From positions 310,001-374,000 of the forward strand of contig JADJPV010000001.1 in NCBI GenBank assembly GCA_016713085.1: a DNA stretch of 64,000 bases. The letters run 5' to 3'. Below are positions 56,419-64,000 of the stretch, in pieces (positions within the stretch are counted from its first letter, which is position 1; the number at the start of each line of letters is the position of its first letter). This stretch comes from Chitinophagaceae bacterium. Its GTDB lineage: Bacteria > Bacteroidota > Bacteroidia > Chitinophagales > Chitinophagaceae. Below the pieces are notes generated by a model. It worked only from the letters and a program-made list of their open reading frames with translations. It had not been told where the DNA came from and made no database searches. A program made the translations under genes and the position numbers.

Positions 56419-59400
56419 TTAAAAATTAACGTTTAATCCAAACGTACTTACAACAGGTATTGCATTACCGGCATAATCCACTGAGAATTGAGTGGCAGAA
56501 CCACCAAATTCAGGAGAGTAACCCATATTGCGTTTCCATGTTTTCGCATTTTGAACGTTTGCAAATATTCTCAGTGATTTCAGTTTTATTTTAGAAATCA
56601 GTTTTTGATCAAAATTGTAACCCAGCTGAATATTTCTTAACCTGAAATAACTTCCATCTTCAATACCATAACTTGAATACTCATAGTTGATACGGTGTCC
56701 CTGTCCAAGAATCGGATCCCAGTTGGAAGTACCTGCACCATGCCATCTGTCTGTTTTAAATTTCGGATAGTTTACACGCTGGAATGGAGATTCAGTACCT
56801 CCCCACATACGGTAAATTTCATTTCCGTAAACACCACCAAAATCAATTCCGAAATCAAGTCCTTTATACTTCAGTGAAACAGATCCACCATACGTAAAGT
56901 CTGGAGTTGGGTTTCCGATAATGGTTTTATCTTTTGTATTGATGATGCCATCACCATTTACATCTTTAAATTTGAAATCGCCCGGACCATAAATAAACTC
57001 AGTATTAACCGGCGACCCAAGTTTGTCTGCATAAGACTGATAGATGCCTTCAACAACATAACCATAGAATGCTCCGATTGGCGACCCTACCTGGGTAATA
57101 GATGGACCATCATAAAGTGGTACACCACTACCGGCAAGAGAAATTACCTTATTATTAAATGTGGTAAAGTTTCCACCAATCGTAAGTATAAGGTCTCTTG
57201 TAATTTCCTGATTCCATGATCCAGCTAATTCAATACCGGTATTCTGCAATGAGCCCTGATTTAATAAACCATTACCCCCCTGTCCCTGGTATACATAAGA
57301 TAACAGATCAACTGTTTTCTTATTGTAGTAAGCAGCTTCAAGACGTAACCGGCGGTTAAATGCTTCCAGTTCAACTCCTACTTCAGTTGCATGATTTGAT
57401 TCCCAACGGATATTCTTATCTGCCAGGTATTGCTGTGTAGCTGCAGTATAGATGCTGTTTCCAAAAATAGCTGCTGAACCTCCTGCTAACAACGGAAAGG
57501 CAGGGTAATCAAAACCGGCAGTATTCTGAACACCTAAAACACCCGTTGATGCTTTTATTTTCAGGAAATCAACAATCCGTTGATTCTGCATAAAGTTTTC
57601 TTTTGTTACTTCCCATGCAGCACCTACAGCCCAGAATGACTGCCATTGATTGTTAGGGAATACAGATGTTCCATCTCTTCTGAATGATGCATTGAAGTAG
57701 TATTTACCCTGGTAATTATACAACGCTCTTCCAAGGAATGAAGCAGTTGTTCTTTCACGCTGACCGGATGATGAGTTTGATGTTGACGCATCGCCAAATC
57801 CGTTTGTCAAATACCAGAAACGTTTATCGTTTGGAATTGCATTACCGGTAGTGCTTGCCTGTATAGAGCCATAGCGGCCATAAAACCTGTCATCGTAAGT
57901 GGTGAAACCAGTCATGAGAGTCAGGTTATGATCCTTACCAATCTGCGTTTTGTAGTTTAAGATATTATCCGTCTGGAATTTTTTATAAGTAAGGTCTGAT
58001 TCATTTACACCTGTTCTTCTGCTGTAAAGAAATGCAATGTTAGAAGCTGCATCCCATGCATTATAAACAGGGGTATAAATTCTTGAATTTACATTACTCA
58101 TATCAGCATAGAAAGAAGATTTGAAGGTGAAGTTGCGGAGAAAGCTGATTTCAGCAAATGCACTTCCTACTGTTCTGTATTCCTGGCTGATGGTTTTGTC
58201 CCATTCGTTTTCTAAAACAATCAGCGGGTTAATTACCCCTGAGTTTTGAATAATCGGAAGTTCATAATACAAATCATAATACCCGCTGTCAATTCCATAA
58301 GGGTTCTTAGCATAAACATTTTTTGTACCTGAACTTACTCCCGGTATTACTTTTCTTGCAGCATCTAATATCCATGAAGCTCCGTAAGGATTATCCTGCT
58401 TGCTTGCATTCAGGTTAAATCCAAGTTTCAGGTATTTGGTAACTTTTACTTCATCGCTTACAGAAAGCTGGAATCTTTTCAGCACTTCATGCTTAATCAA
58501 ACCTTCGTCTTTTGTAAAACCAATACCCATGTAGAATTTATTCTTTTCAGTGCTGGTTGAAAGACTTAAGTTATTTGAATTAAAATTACCAACACGGGTT
58601 ACAGCATCAACCCAATCTGTATTTGCATTCCACAGTCCATAGTTAAATGGTGATGTTGCAATTGTACCGTCATTGGTTTTTTCTTCATCATACAGCATTT
58701 TAAATTCATCGGCACTTGCCCACTGAATTTTATCTACGAGTTTTTTATACCCGTAAGAAGTATTAAAATTAATCAGTGTTTGTCCTGATTTTCCTCTCTT
58801 GGTAGTAATCGCAATTACACCGTTGGCACCACGAACACCGAAGATGGCCAGTGAAGAAGGATCTTTCAGAATTTCCATTGACTCAATGTCGGCGGGATTT
58901 AAATAATCGATGTTATCATTAAAGATTCCATCAACTACATACAACGGTTTCAGGTTTCCACCCAAACTGTTTGTACCACGGATACGGATATCAGGAGACT
59001 GACCCGGCGTACCGCTGTTGATAACAGTTAAACCGGCAACTTTTCCCTGTAAGGAAGCTACCGGGTTTGTGTTTGGTTTATCAGCAATTTCTTTTCCTGA
59101 CACTTTTACAATAGATCCGGTTAAATCTCTTCTGCTGGCTGTGCCATATCCAATTACAACAACCTCATCCATTTTTTTGGTTGATTGCTGCAATTTTACT
59201 GTTAACTGCTGTTTGCCGGCAACTGCTACTTCCACTGAGCCAAAGCCTACAGCTGAAATAACAAGTGTTGCATTTTCAGGAACAGTGATGGCAAAGTTTC
59301 CGTTTCCGTCGGTAACAGTTCCATTAGCTGTACCTTTTACCATTACAGAAGCGGCTGAAACAGGTTCGCCTGCTTCATCTGTTACTTTTCCGGTAACCCT

Positions 59401-59721
59401 GATGTCTTTTTCTTCCGGATTTGTTGAGCGGATGGCAACCAGGTTATTGTCCAGTTGCAGGTAAGTAAGGCTGGTACCTGCAAACAGCTGCTTCATAACT
59501 TCGTTAATTTCAACACCTTCAAAGCTTACAGACACTTTTTGCTTTAAATCTTTTAAACGGCTGTTGAATAAAAACCGGAAATCGCCCTGTTTTTGAATGG
59601 CCGTTAAAACCTGAGAAATTTCAGTGTCACTTGCTTTTAAAGTGATTTTTTGTGCGTTGAGCCCTGCAGAAGCATGAAACGTGCAGAAAACAACAAGCAA
59701 AATCATTAGTTTCATAATCAA
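56419..59721 (-). CDS. susC: SusC-like TonB-dependent transporter with STN domain
   Basis: The 1100-residue outer-membrane protein carries a secretin/TonB short N-terminal domain (about 25-85), a CarboxypepD_reg-like domain (about 108-190), a plug (SLQGKVAGLTV, IRIRGTNSLGG, YVVDGI) and a C-terminal barrel ending in FGLNVNF. The STN domain indicates signalling to the FecR/sigma pair encoded upstream. The annotated start (59721 or 59715) gives a signal peptide. In the same frame codons continue upstream (AVTAFKKSLLI); an ATG at 59775 would join them if its eight-A run had seven, so a longer N-terminus is possible. Confidence 0.93.
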   Translation of the reverse strand: MIMKLMILLVVFCTFHASAGLNAQKITLKASDTEISQVLTAIQKQGDFRFLFNSRLKDLKQKVSVSFEGVEINEVMKQLFAGTSLTYLQLDNNLVAIRSTNPEEKDIRVTGKVTDEAGEPVSAASVMVKGTANGTVTDGNGNFAITVPENATLVISAVGFGSVEVAVAGKQQLTVKLQQSTKKMDEVVVIGYGTASRRDLTGSIVKVSGKEIADKPNTNPVASLQGKVAGLTVINSGTPGQSPDIRIRGTNSLGGNLKPLYVVDGIFNDNIDYLNPADIESMEILKDPSSLAIFGVRGANGVIAITTKRGKSGQTLINFNTSYGYKKLVDKIQWASADEFKMLYDEEKTNDGTIATSPFNYGLWNANTDWVDAVTRVGNFNSNNLSLSTSTEKNKFYMGIGFTKDEGLIKHEVLKRFQLSVSDEVKVTKYLKLGFNLNASKQDNPYGASWILDAARKVIPGVSSGTKNVYAKNPYGIDSGYYDLYYELPIIQNSGVINPLIVLENEWDKTISQEYRTVGSAFAEISFLRNFTFKSSFYADMSNVNSRIYTPVYNAWDAASNIAFLYSRRTGVNESDLTYKKFQTDNILNYKTQIGKDHNLTLMTGFTTYDDRFYGRYGSIQASTTGNAIPNDKRFWYLTNGFGDASTSNSSSGQRERTTASFLGRALYNYQGKYYFNASFRRDGTSVFPNNQWQSFWAVGAAWEVTKENFMQNQRIVDFLKIKASTGVLGVQNTAGFDYPAFPLLAGGSAAIFGNSIYTAATQQYLADKNIRWESNHATEVGVELEAFNRRLRLEAAYYNKKTVDLLSYVYQGQGGNGLLNQGSLQNTGIELAGSWNQEITRDLILTIGGNFTTFNNKVISLAGSGVPLYDGPSITQVGSPIGAFYGYVVEGIYQSYADKLGSPVNTEFIYGPGDFKFKDVNGDGIINTKDKTIIGNPTPDFTYGGSVSLKYKGLDFGIDFGGVYGNEIYRMWGGTESPFQRVNYPKFKTDRWHGAGTSNWDPILGQGHRINYEYSSYGIEDGSYFRLRNIQLGYNFDQKLISKIKLKSLRIFANVQNAKTWKRNMGYSPEFGGSATQFSVDYAGNAIPVVSTFGLNVNF

Positions 59722-59858
59722 TAGAGACTTTTTAAAGGCCGTTACAGCCTTAGCAATCGAAGAACTTTTTTTTCATACTTTTAGTGTTTGGTAGTATAAA
59801 TAGTAAAACCGCTTTCTTTCAATGAATCGGTTTGCTGGTAAAGAGAATGTACTACTTG

Positions 59859-59888
59859 CGGGAAATGCTCCAACATTTCCCGTTTTTT
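59859..59888 (+). terminator. Hairpin between fecR and susC
   Basis: A perfect 9-bp stem (CGGGAAATG / CATTTCCCG, 6-nt loop) is followed by six T on the plus strand. No plus-strand gene ends here. On the minus strand it lies between fecR and susC without a T-run, so it may be a stability or processing hairpin in that transcript. Nothing else is seen in 59722-59942 beyond the susC leader region. Confidence 0.5.
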
Positions 59889-59942
59889 ATACATTCAGGA
59901 AGAGTTTAGTTGAATGGTCATAAGCATGTCGTTGTTTAGGTT

Positions 59943-61057
59943 TTAAAAAATCAATACTCGTTTGTCCTCTATCTTATAGTTGAATCGGTAGTTATTTGTA
60001 AATCTCAATGCTTCAAGTGCTTCCACAAGTGTTTCACCATCAAAAGAACCGGTTAAACGTTCTTCTTCCAATTGGCTGTTTTTGAACTCAAACTCCACAT
60101 CATACCATCTGCCCATTCTTTTCCCCAGGTCAACAAATGATTCATCAACAAATTCCAGTTTGTTGCGTACCCAGGATGTTTCAATAGCAGCGGTATCTCC
60201 TTTTAAATAACTTAACTGTCTTATTTTAATAACAGGCATGTTTACCGGTAAAGCACGTTGATCTTTTTCCGTTTTCTCTGTAAAAGCATCATTAAACAAA
60301 ATCAGTTTCTGGTTAGGTTTCAACAGGTATTTTTCTTCCGGTCTGTTTTTCACTGTTACTTCTACACTTCCCCTTATCAAACTCGTTTCAACTGTTTTGT
60401 CATCCGGATACGCCTTTACATTAAATGATGTACCCAGAACTTTTATATCGATTGAAGAAGTATGAATAATAAAAGGCCTTTTGGGATTCTTCACCACATC
60501 AAAAAAAGCTTCCCCTGTTAAATACACTTCTCTTAATCCCGTTTCATTTATCTTTTCATAATTGAGCTTGCTTCCTGCATTGAGCCAAACAGTTGATCCA
60601 TCGGGTAAAATGAGTTGGGTGTTAGAACCATTCTTCGTTGTGATCTCGCTTTTTTTAACGGCTGCTTTTGTAATCGGTTCTGATTCCGCTTCTTTCGATT
60701 TAAAAAAAACAGACACAGCCATTATGATTACTCCTGCCAAAACTGCCGCAGCAAATATTTTATTCCTGCTTTTTGCAAAAATGTATATGGCCGTTTGGAG
60801 GTTTCTTCTTCAACCAACTCAGTATTCCCGGGTTCAACTCCCAGTTTTTTCATTTTTTCTAAATGCAGCAGGTAGGTAGCTTCCAGGTAATCGGTATCAG
60901 GCTGCGACTCCTGTTCCCATAAATGAATGAGCGATTGCAGCTCATAGTATAAAGAAGAGTCTTCTTTTACAAGAAGGTCGAGCTCCTGCAACTCTTCTTT
61001 AGAGGCTTCGCCGCTTATTTTTCGTGCAAATAAATGCCAGATTTTATCTCTGCTCAT
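59943..61057 (-). CDS. fecR: FecR-family anti-sigma factor, one frameshift
   Basis: From the ATG at 61057 (MSRDKIWHLFARKISGEAS) the N-terminal cytoplasmic part is the sigma-binding domain. At an A-run near 60770 one base is missing; restoring it gives KSRNKIFAAAVLAGVIIMAVSVFF, the single membrane helix. The periplasmic FecR domain follows (NGSNTQLILPDGSTVWLNAGSKLNYE, GEAFFDVVKNPKRPFIIHT) and a C-terminal STN-interacting domain ends LRFTNNYRFNYKIEDKRVLIF. About 371 residues when restored, normal for the family. It relays the SusC signal to the ECF sigma factor. Confidence 0.88.
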
Positions 61058-61119
61058 AGTTTGGTATAAGTAAGGAGACCGAAACAGGCACAATCCCCTA
61101 AAGGACTGTTAACTATTTT

Positions 61120-61701
61120 TCAACCTTTTTTTCTGATAGCAGATCCGATGGCAGCAGCCAGTTTTTTAAGCGCAATTGATAACTGATGATCAACTGTTTT
61201 GACAGAGATATCAAGCAAAGCGGCAATATCCTTGTACCGCATCCTGTCTTCTTTTGCCAATTTAAAAATAAGCCGGGCCCTGTGAGGTAATTGGCTAATG
61301 GCAGTTTCTATATGCCGAAGCGATTCATCCGAAAGAACTTTGTCCTCGGGGTTTTGGTAAAACGAATCCAATTCAACATTCATGTCATCCAGTGAAATGG
61401 TTGCATTCCTGTTTTGCTGTTTTAATTTCCGGAGAGAATTATTCTTAACTGCGATGAATAGATATAATTGGAGGTCTTCAATTTCATTGAGTTGGCTGCG
61501 GTTATTCCAGATGCTGATAAATACATCTGAAACAATTTCTTCGGCAGTTTCCTTTGAATGAACGATACCTGTTGCGAAGCGGGTGAGTGAATTAAATAGT
61601 TGTATAAACAGCTCTTTATATGCTGTTTCATCTTCATAAACAGCAATGCGCCGTTGAAGATCTTTTACGTTTTTATATAGTTTCCCCTGTTCCAAAAGCA
61701 A
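61120..61701 (-). CDS. ECF sigma factor (FecI-like)
   Basis: The 193-residue protein has sigma region 2 (YKELFIQLFNSLTRFATGIVHSKETAEEIVSDVFISIWNNR, about 29-69) and region 4 (LPHRARLIFKLAKEDRMRYKDIAALLDISVKTVDHQLSIALKKL, about 138-181). It is 62 bp upstream of fecR and heads the PUL. It probably recruits RNA polymerase to the susCD promoter once FecR is relieved by substrate-loaded SusC. Confidence 0.92.
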   Translation of the reverse strand: MLLEQGKLYKNVKDLQRRIAVYEDETAYKELFIQLFNSLTRFATGIVHSKETAEEIVSDVFISIWNNRSQLNEIEDLQLYLFIAVKNNSLRKLKQQNRNATISLDDMNVELDSFYQNPEDKVLSDESLRHIETAISQLPHRARLIFKLAKEDRMRYKDIAALLDISVKTVDHQLSIALKKLAAAIGSAIRKKG

Positions 61702-61796
61702 TCGTTCGAAGCGTAAATTACTTTTATTTTTTGCTAACTGCCAAGATGATTTTAGTCAGCGGTTGAAAAAAGGGATAAGGATTATTAATTTTTTGC

Positions 61797-61830
61797 ATAA
61801 AAAAGCCCGTCAACAGTGAGTTTGTCGGGC
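61797..61830 (-). terminator. Terminator, probably originally of ssrA
   Basis: GCCCG/CGGGC arms (61805-61809, 61826-61830) with further pairing (GxC/GxC) enclose a loop; on the minus strand a run of T follows (plus 61797-61804). It lies only 12 bp after the duplicated tmRNA 3' end at 61843 but about 500 bp from the true tmRNA end, as if an insertion had separated them. Confidence 0.75.
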
Positions 61831-61842
61831 AATTAAAATTTG

Positions 61843-61864
61843 TGGAGCTGAGGGTAATCGAACC
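61843..61864 (-). repeat. Duplicated 3' end of the tmRNA gene (att-like direct repeat)
   Basis: These 22 bp match 62334-62355, the T-loop and acceptor end of tmRNA, at 21 positions and in the same orientation. Nothing else of a tRNA or tmRNA is present here. The two copies bound the GIY-YIG element, as attL/attR repeats do for islands in tmRNA genes. Confidence 0.75.
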
Positions 61865-61870
61865 TTTTAT

Positions 61871-61894
61871 CTGCCGTAGCTTTAGCAAAGGCAG
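61871..61894. repeat. Hairpin motif, left inverted copy
   Basis: CTGCC...GGCAG arms enclose GTAGCTTTAGCAAA. The 20 bp at 61873-61892 match the reverse complement of the array unit at 62298 onward with three mismatches. It begins 6 bp after the GIY-YIG stop. Confidence 0.65.
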
Positions 61895-61899
61895 AACTG

Positions 61900-62136
61900 T
61901 TAAACCAGATGCTTCTTTAAAAACGCTCTTCCTGAACCGCTTTTCAAATATTTTTCAAATTCATATGCTTTGTACTTATCAGTAAATGTTATGTATGTAA
62001 TCAACTCAACCGGGAGCAAATTTTTTGTGGCATCAACCCATCCTTTTTGATGCCGGTTAAATCGATCTTCAATATTATTAGTGCAGCCTTTATAATAATC
62101 ACCATTGCTGCATAACAAGATGTATACATGCCACAT
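61900..62136 (-). CDS. Single-domain GIY-YIG endonuclease
   Basis: The 78-residue protein is almost only the GIY-YIG fold: WHVYILLCSNGDYYKGCT (about 2-19; Tyr pair present, the second motif reads YKG instead of YIG), Arg26 and His29 in RFNRHQKG, and Glu58 in YEFEKYLKS. These correspond to the Tyr, Arg, His and Glu residues of the active site. It belongs to the short UPF0213/YhbQ-like group, whose function is unclear. It lies between hairpin repeats and tmRNA 3'-end duplications, so it may promote mobility. Confidence 0.88.
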   Translation of the reverse strand: MWHVYILLCSNGDYYKGCTNNIEDRFNRHQKGWVDATKNLLPVELITYITFTDKYKAYEFEKYLKSGSGRAFLKKHLV

Positions 62137-62194
62137 GAGGACAAATTTTACAGAAAGATAAAAAAGGGAAAGAGGAAAGACAAGATATAAAATT

Positions 62195-62328
62195 AAAGGC
62201 CACCTTCGCCAAGGCTACTATGATTATTAATGAGAAGAGGAAGAGATAAAGGCCGCCTTCGCCTAGGCTACTATCTTTATTAATTCGAAGAAGAGGTAAA
62301 GGCCGCCTTCGCCAAGGCTACGGCGGCC
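62195..62328. repeat. Three tandem hairpin units
   Basis: Three 24-bp units at 62195-62218, 62248-62271 and 62298-62321 (AAAGGCCGCCTTCGCCAAGG then CTAC; 1-2 changes each) are spaced by 53 and 50 bp with related purine-rich spacers. Each has a GCCTT-cgcc-AAGGC hairpin (unit 2 has one change). The last unit extends to a perfect 7-bp outer stem (GGCCGCC 62301-62307, GGCGGCC 62322-62328) directly beside the tmRNA end. Confidence 0.8.
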
Positions 62329-62330
62329 GA

Positions 62331-62703
62331 TGGTGGAGCTGAGGGGAATCGAACCCCTGTCCAAACATATTCTCCAAAAGCTTTCTACATGCTTATTTCA
62401 TGATTGATTGTCGGCGTACTGCAGGACATGAACATACCAACAGTACACTTAGCTGAATAGTCTTTTGCAACAGTCACAGCCTTCGGTTACAGCAACCTGT
62501 TTTGTTTTTGAGTCGGCGGCGGAACTTGGTAACAGATCAACCTGTTCGGCGGCCCTAATGACTACTTAATCACTGATTAAGCGGCCATGGCATACTGTGT
62601 ATTGCCATTTGAGTTTTTGAGTATTCAGATTAAAGTGCTAATTATTCAACGCACTGCATGCTTACACATTCAAAGATCTACGCTGTCAAAGCCAGGCAGC
62701 CCC
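62331..62703 (-). ncRNA. ssrA: tmRNA (transfer-messenger RNA)
   Basis: The 373-nt RNA begins GGGGCTG (plus 62697-62703), which pairs with CAGCTCC near the 3' end (62335-62341) including the G3-U70 wobble that marks alanine charging; A-CCA is encoded (62331-62334). The T-arm is at about 62341-62358. The tag frame GNTQYAMAA-stop is at 62577-62606, and AGTCGGCGGCG-type pseudoknot arms surround it. The tag ends in YAMAA as expected for ClpXP/ClpAP recognition. It rescues stalled ribosomes. Confidence 0.95.
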
Positions 62704-62841
62704 ATTTATTCTGCCAGTGTCCTATAAAAGACCGACTGCGAAAATACAGCTATTTCAATTTGCAAAAGCAAAAGAAAAGTTGTTATTAAGCCTCTCACAA
62801 AAAACTGAACAGCCAGCACTCATCTTTCTTAGTTTTACAGC

Positions 62842-64000
62842 ATGGCAGAAAAAATCAGTCCGGATACATTTTATAAACAACAGATAGATGGCTTAACGCT
62901 TATATTAAATCAATTAATGAAAAACAGACAGTTACTTGGCTGGCTGCGGCTTTTAATTTTAGCAGCTACTGTTTTAATAATATGGTTTCTGAGGTCATAC
63001 GGTCTGCCGGTTTCTGCTGTGCTTTTTTTTATTGGGCTTGGTTTCTTTCTATTTACCGTTAAAAAAGATCTGGCTAACAAAGCCGCCATCAATCATCACA
63101 AACGGTTGATATCAATCAATGAACAGGAACTGCTTTACCTGCAACACAAGTTTATTCATCAAAAAGATGGCAGCGAATTTTACAAAGATGAACATCCGTA
63201 TGCAGGTGATCTTGATATTTTCGGAAGGGCTTCTGTTTATCAATATATCAACAGAACAAATTCACAGCAGGGTAATCAACGGCTTGCAGACTGGCTCTCA
63301 GAACCTGCAATCGCTGAAACAATTCTTGCCAGGCAAAAAGCTGTACAGGAATTATGCACTAAAAGCAACTGGCGGCATGAGTTACAGGCACATGGAATGT
63401 CATCAGCAATAACCATTACTACCGAAAAGAAAATGGAAGACTGGCTAAAAGAAGACAATCAATTCATTCATAAAGAAATATGGCATGTCATCCGTTACAC
63501 TGTTCCGGTTGCTGCACTTACAACACTTACCTGCTTTCTGTTTGATGTAATCAGTTATCAGCTTTTCCTGCAGGCAGCCCTGGTATTTACAATCATTGCG
63601 TTTGCTATTACACGGATCATTATTCCGTTATACCGCAAGCTCAATAAGATTACAGAAGAAATGGAAACTCTTTCTAACAGTATTGCCTGTATTGAGCAGG
63701 CTGATTTCAAAGATCCTTTGCTGCTTGAATTAAAACAACAGTTTCATACCGGTAAACAAAAAGCTTCACTTCAAATATTTCAACTGAAACAAATTTTCAA
63801 TCGTTTCGATTACCGCCTCAACCCGGTTGTATTTATTCCACTGAATATATTTCTGCTGTGGGATTTACAACAGATGCTGCAACTGGAAAACTGGAAACAA
63901 AAAAACAATCAGCAGATTGGCAAATGGTTTTACGCATTGGCTGAGCTTGAGGCATTGAGCAGCCTTGGCACATTGGCTTTCAATCATCCGCATTGGTGTT
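62842..64000 (+). CDS. Membrane-anchored MutS-related protein (partial, runs off the end)
   Basis: At least 386 residues from ATG 62842 are open to the window edge. Two membrane regions are seen (about 32-72 and 213-254). Between them lies DLDIFGRASVYQYINRTNSQQGNQRLADWLSEPA (about 129-162), which resembles the lever/core start of MutS-like ATPases, and later helices YRLNPVVFIPLNIFLLWDLQ. In Bacteroidota such proteins end in a MutS ATPase domain, which would lie beyond 64000. A role in DNA repair is uncertain because of the membrane anchor. Confidence 0.75.
   Translation, partial: MAEKISPDTFYKQQIDGLTLILNQLMKNRQLLGWLRLLILAATVLIIWFLRSYGLPVSAVLFFIGLGFFLFTVKKDLANKAAINHHKRLISINEQELLYLQHKFIHQKDGSEFYKDEHPYAGDLDIFGRASVYQYINRTNSQQGNQRLADWLSEPAIAETILARQKAVQELCTKSNWRHELQAHGMSSAITITTEKKMEDWLKEDNQFIHKEIWHVIRYTVPVAALTTLTCFLFDVISYQLFLQAALVFTIIAFAITRIIIPLYRKLNKITEEMETLSNSIACIEQADFKDPLLLELKQQFHTGKQKASLQIFQLKQIFNRFDYRLNPVVFIPLNIFLLWDLQQMLQLENWKQKNNQQIGKWFYALAELEALSSLGTLAFNHPHWC

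Larger units (their letters stand above)
61843..62333 (-). mobile_element. GIY-YIG mini-element inserted at the tmRNA 3' end
   Basis: About 490 bp lie between two direct copies of the tmRNA 3' end. They contain one gene, a GIY-YIG nuclease, one hairpin motif on its 3' side (61871-61894) and three inverted copies of the same motif on its 5' side (62195-62328). No integrase is present. The layout suggests a nuclease-driven or formerly larger integrative unit using ssrA as its site. Confidence 0.6.

Noticed and set aside
61841..61866. A tRNA gene ending in this sequence
   Set aside because: Only the T-arm/acceptor end is present; no D-arm, anticodon arm or 5' acceptor strand precedes it, and it matches the nearby tmRNA end.

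Overview
The window looks like chromosomal DNA of a Bacteroidota bacterium, most plausibly family Chitinophagaceae (Chitinophaga/Lacibacter-like). This rests on gene content (SusC/SusD pair with a FecR/ECF-sigma trio, three GH144 proteins, Bacteroidota-type promoters TTG/TTTG-N19-TAnnTTTG, a tmRNA tag ending YAMAA) and on the low-GC, lysine/asparagine-rich coding style. No database search was possible.

Layout. 1-1.9 kb is repeat-rich: a terminator, REP-like palindromes, a degenerate 21-bp tandem array, a dead DinB-family gene, and a REP-associated tyrosine transposase (RAYT) with matching end hairpins that sits at the break point of the dinB relic. 1.9-6.4 kb is a five-gene minus-strand operon (DoxX-like protein, two alpha/beta hydrolases, an exported protein, a zinc-free MDR reductase) divergent from an HxlR regulator. 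Two identical-type palindromes lie exactly over the operon promoter. 6.4-8.2 kb holds more repeat relics, a 2H phosphoesterase and a very GC-rich, poly-G block that is probably not genuine genome sequence. 8.3-10.5 kb encodes the agmatine-to-putrescine pair (aguB, aguA). 10.8-29.2 kb, all on the minus strand, is nitrogen and branched-chain amino acid metabolism: leuA, leuB, an Ile/Val/Leu-rich leader peptide with terminator, ilvE, ilvD, ilvB, a small ABM-fold protein, ilvN, ilvC, gltB, gltD, amt and a porin. 29.4-33.5 kb has an unknown protein, a penicillin-acylase family enzyme and QueD. 33.7-61.7 kb is a large minus-strand polysaccharide utilisation locus: ECF sigma, FecR, SusC, SusD, a LamG lipoprotein, an FG-GAP/ASPIC protein, two GH30, three GH144, a heptaheme lipoprotein, Gfo/Idh oxidoreductase, DoxX, GMC oxidoreductase, GH43-like, SGNH hydrolase and a GH3 beta-glucosidase. 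61.8-62.7 kb holds the tmRNA gene followed by a roughly 490-bp GIY-YIG mini-element bounded by a duplicated tmRNA 3' end. The window ends inside a membrane-anchored MutS-like gene.

How it works together. A sigma/FecR/SusC relay probably senses a beta-glucan (GH144 suggests beta-1,2, GH30 suggests beta-1,6); SusD/LamG bind it, lipoprotein GH30/GH144 enzymes cut it, and GH3 finishes the oligomers. The GMC/Gfo-Idh/cytochrome group suggests an added oxidative sugar step.

Caution. At least thirteen genes carry in-frame stops or single-base frameshifts (hydrolase 3739, gltD, ilvB, leuB, leuA, 29414, FecR, SusD, FG-GAP, one GH30, two GH144, GH43). The stops replace unrelated residues, which argues against recoding. 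Together with the poly-G block this suggests a low-quality consensus, although real decay cannot be excluded. The dinB relic is much more degraded and looks like true decay.
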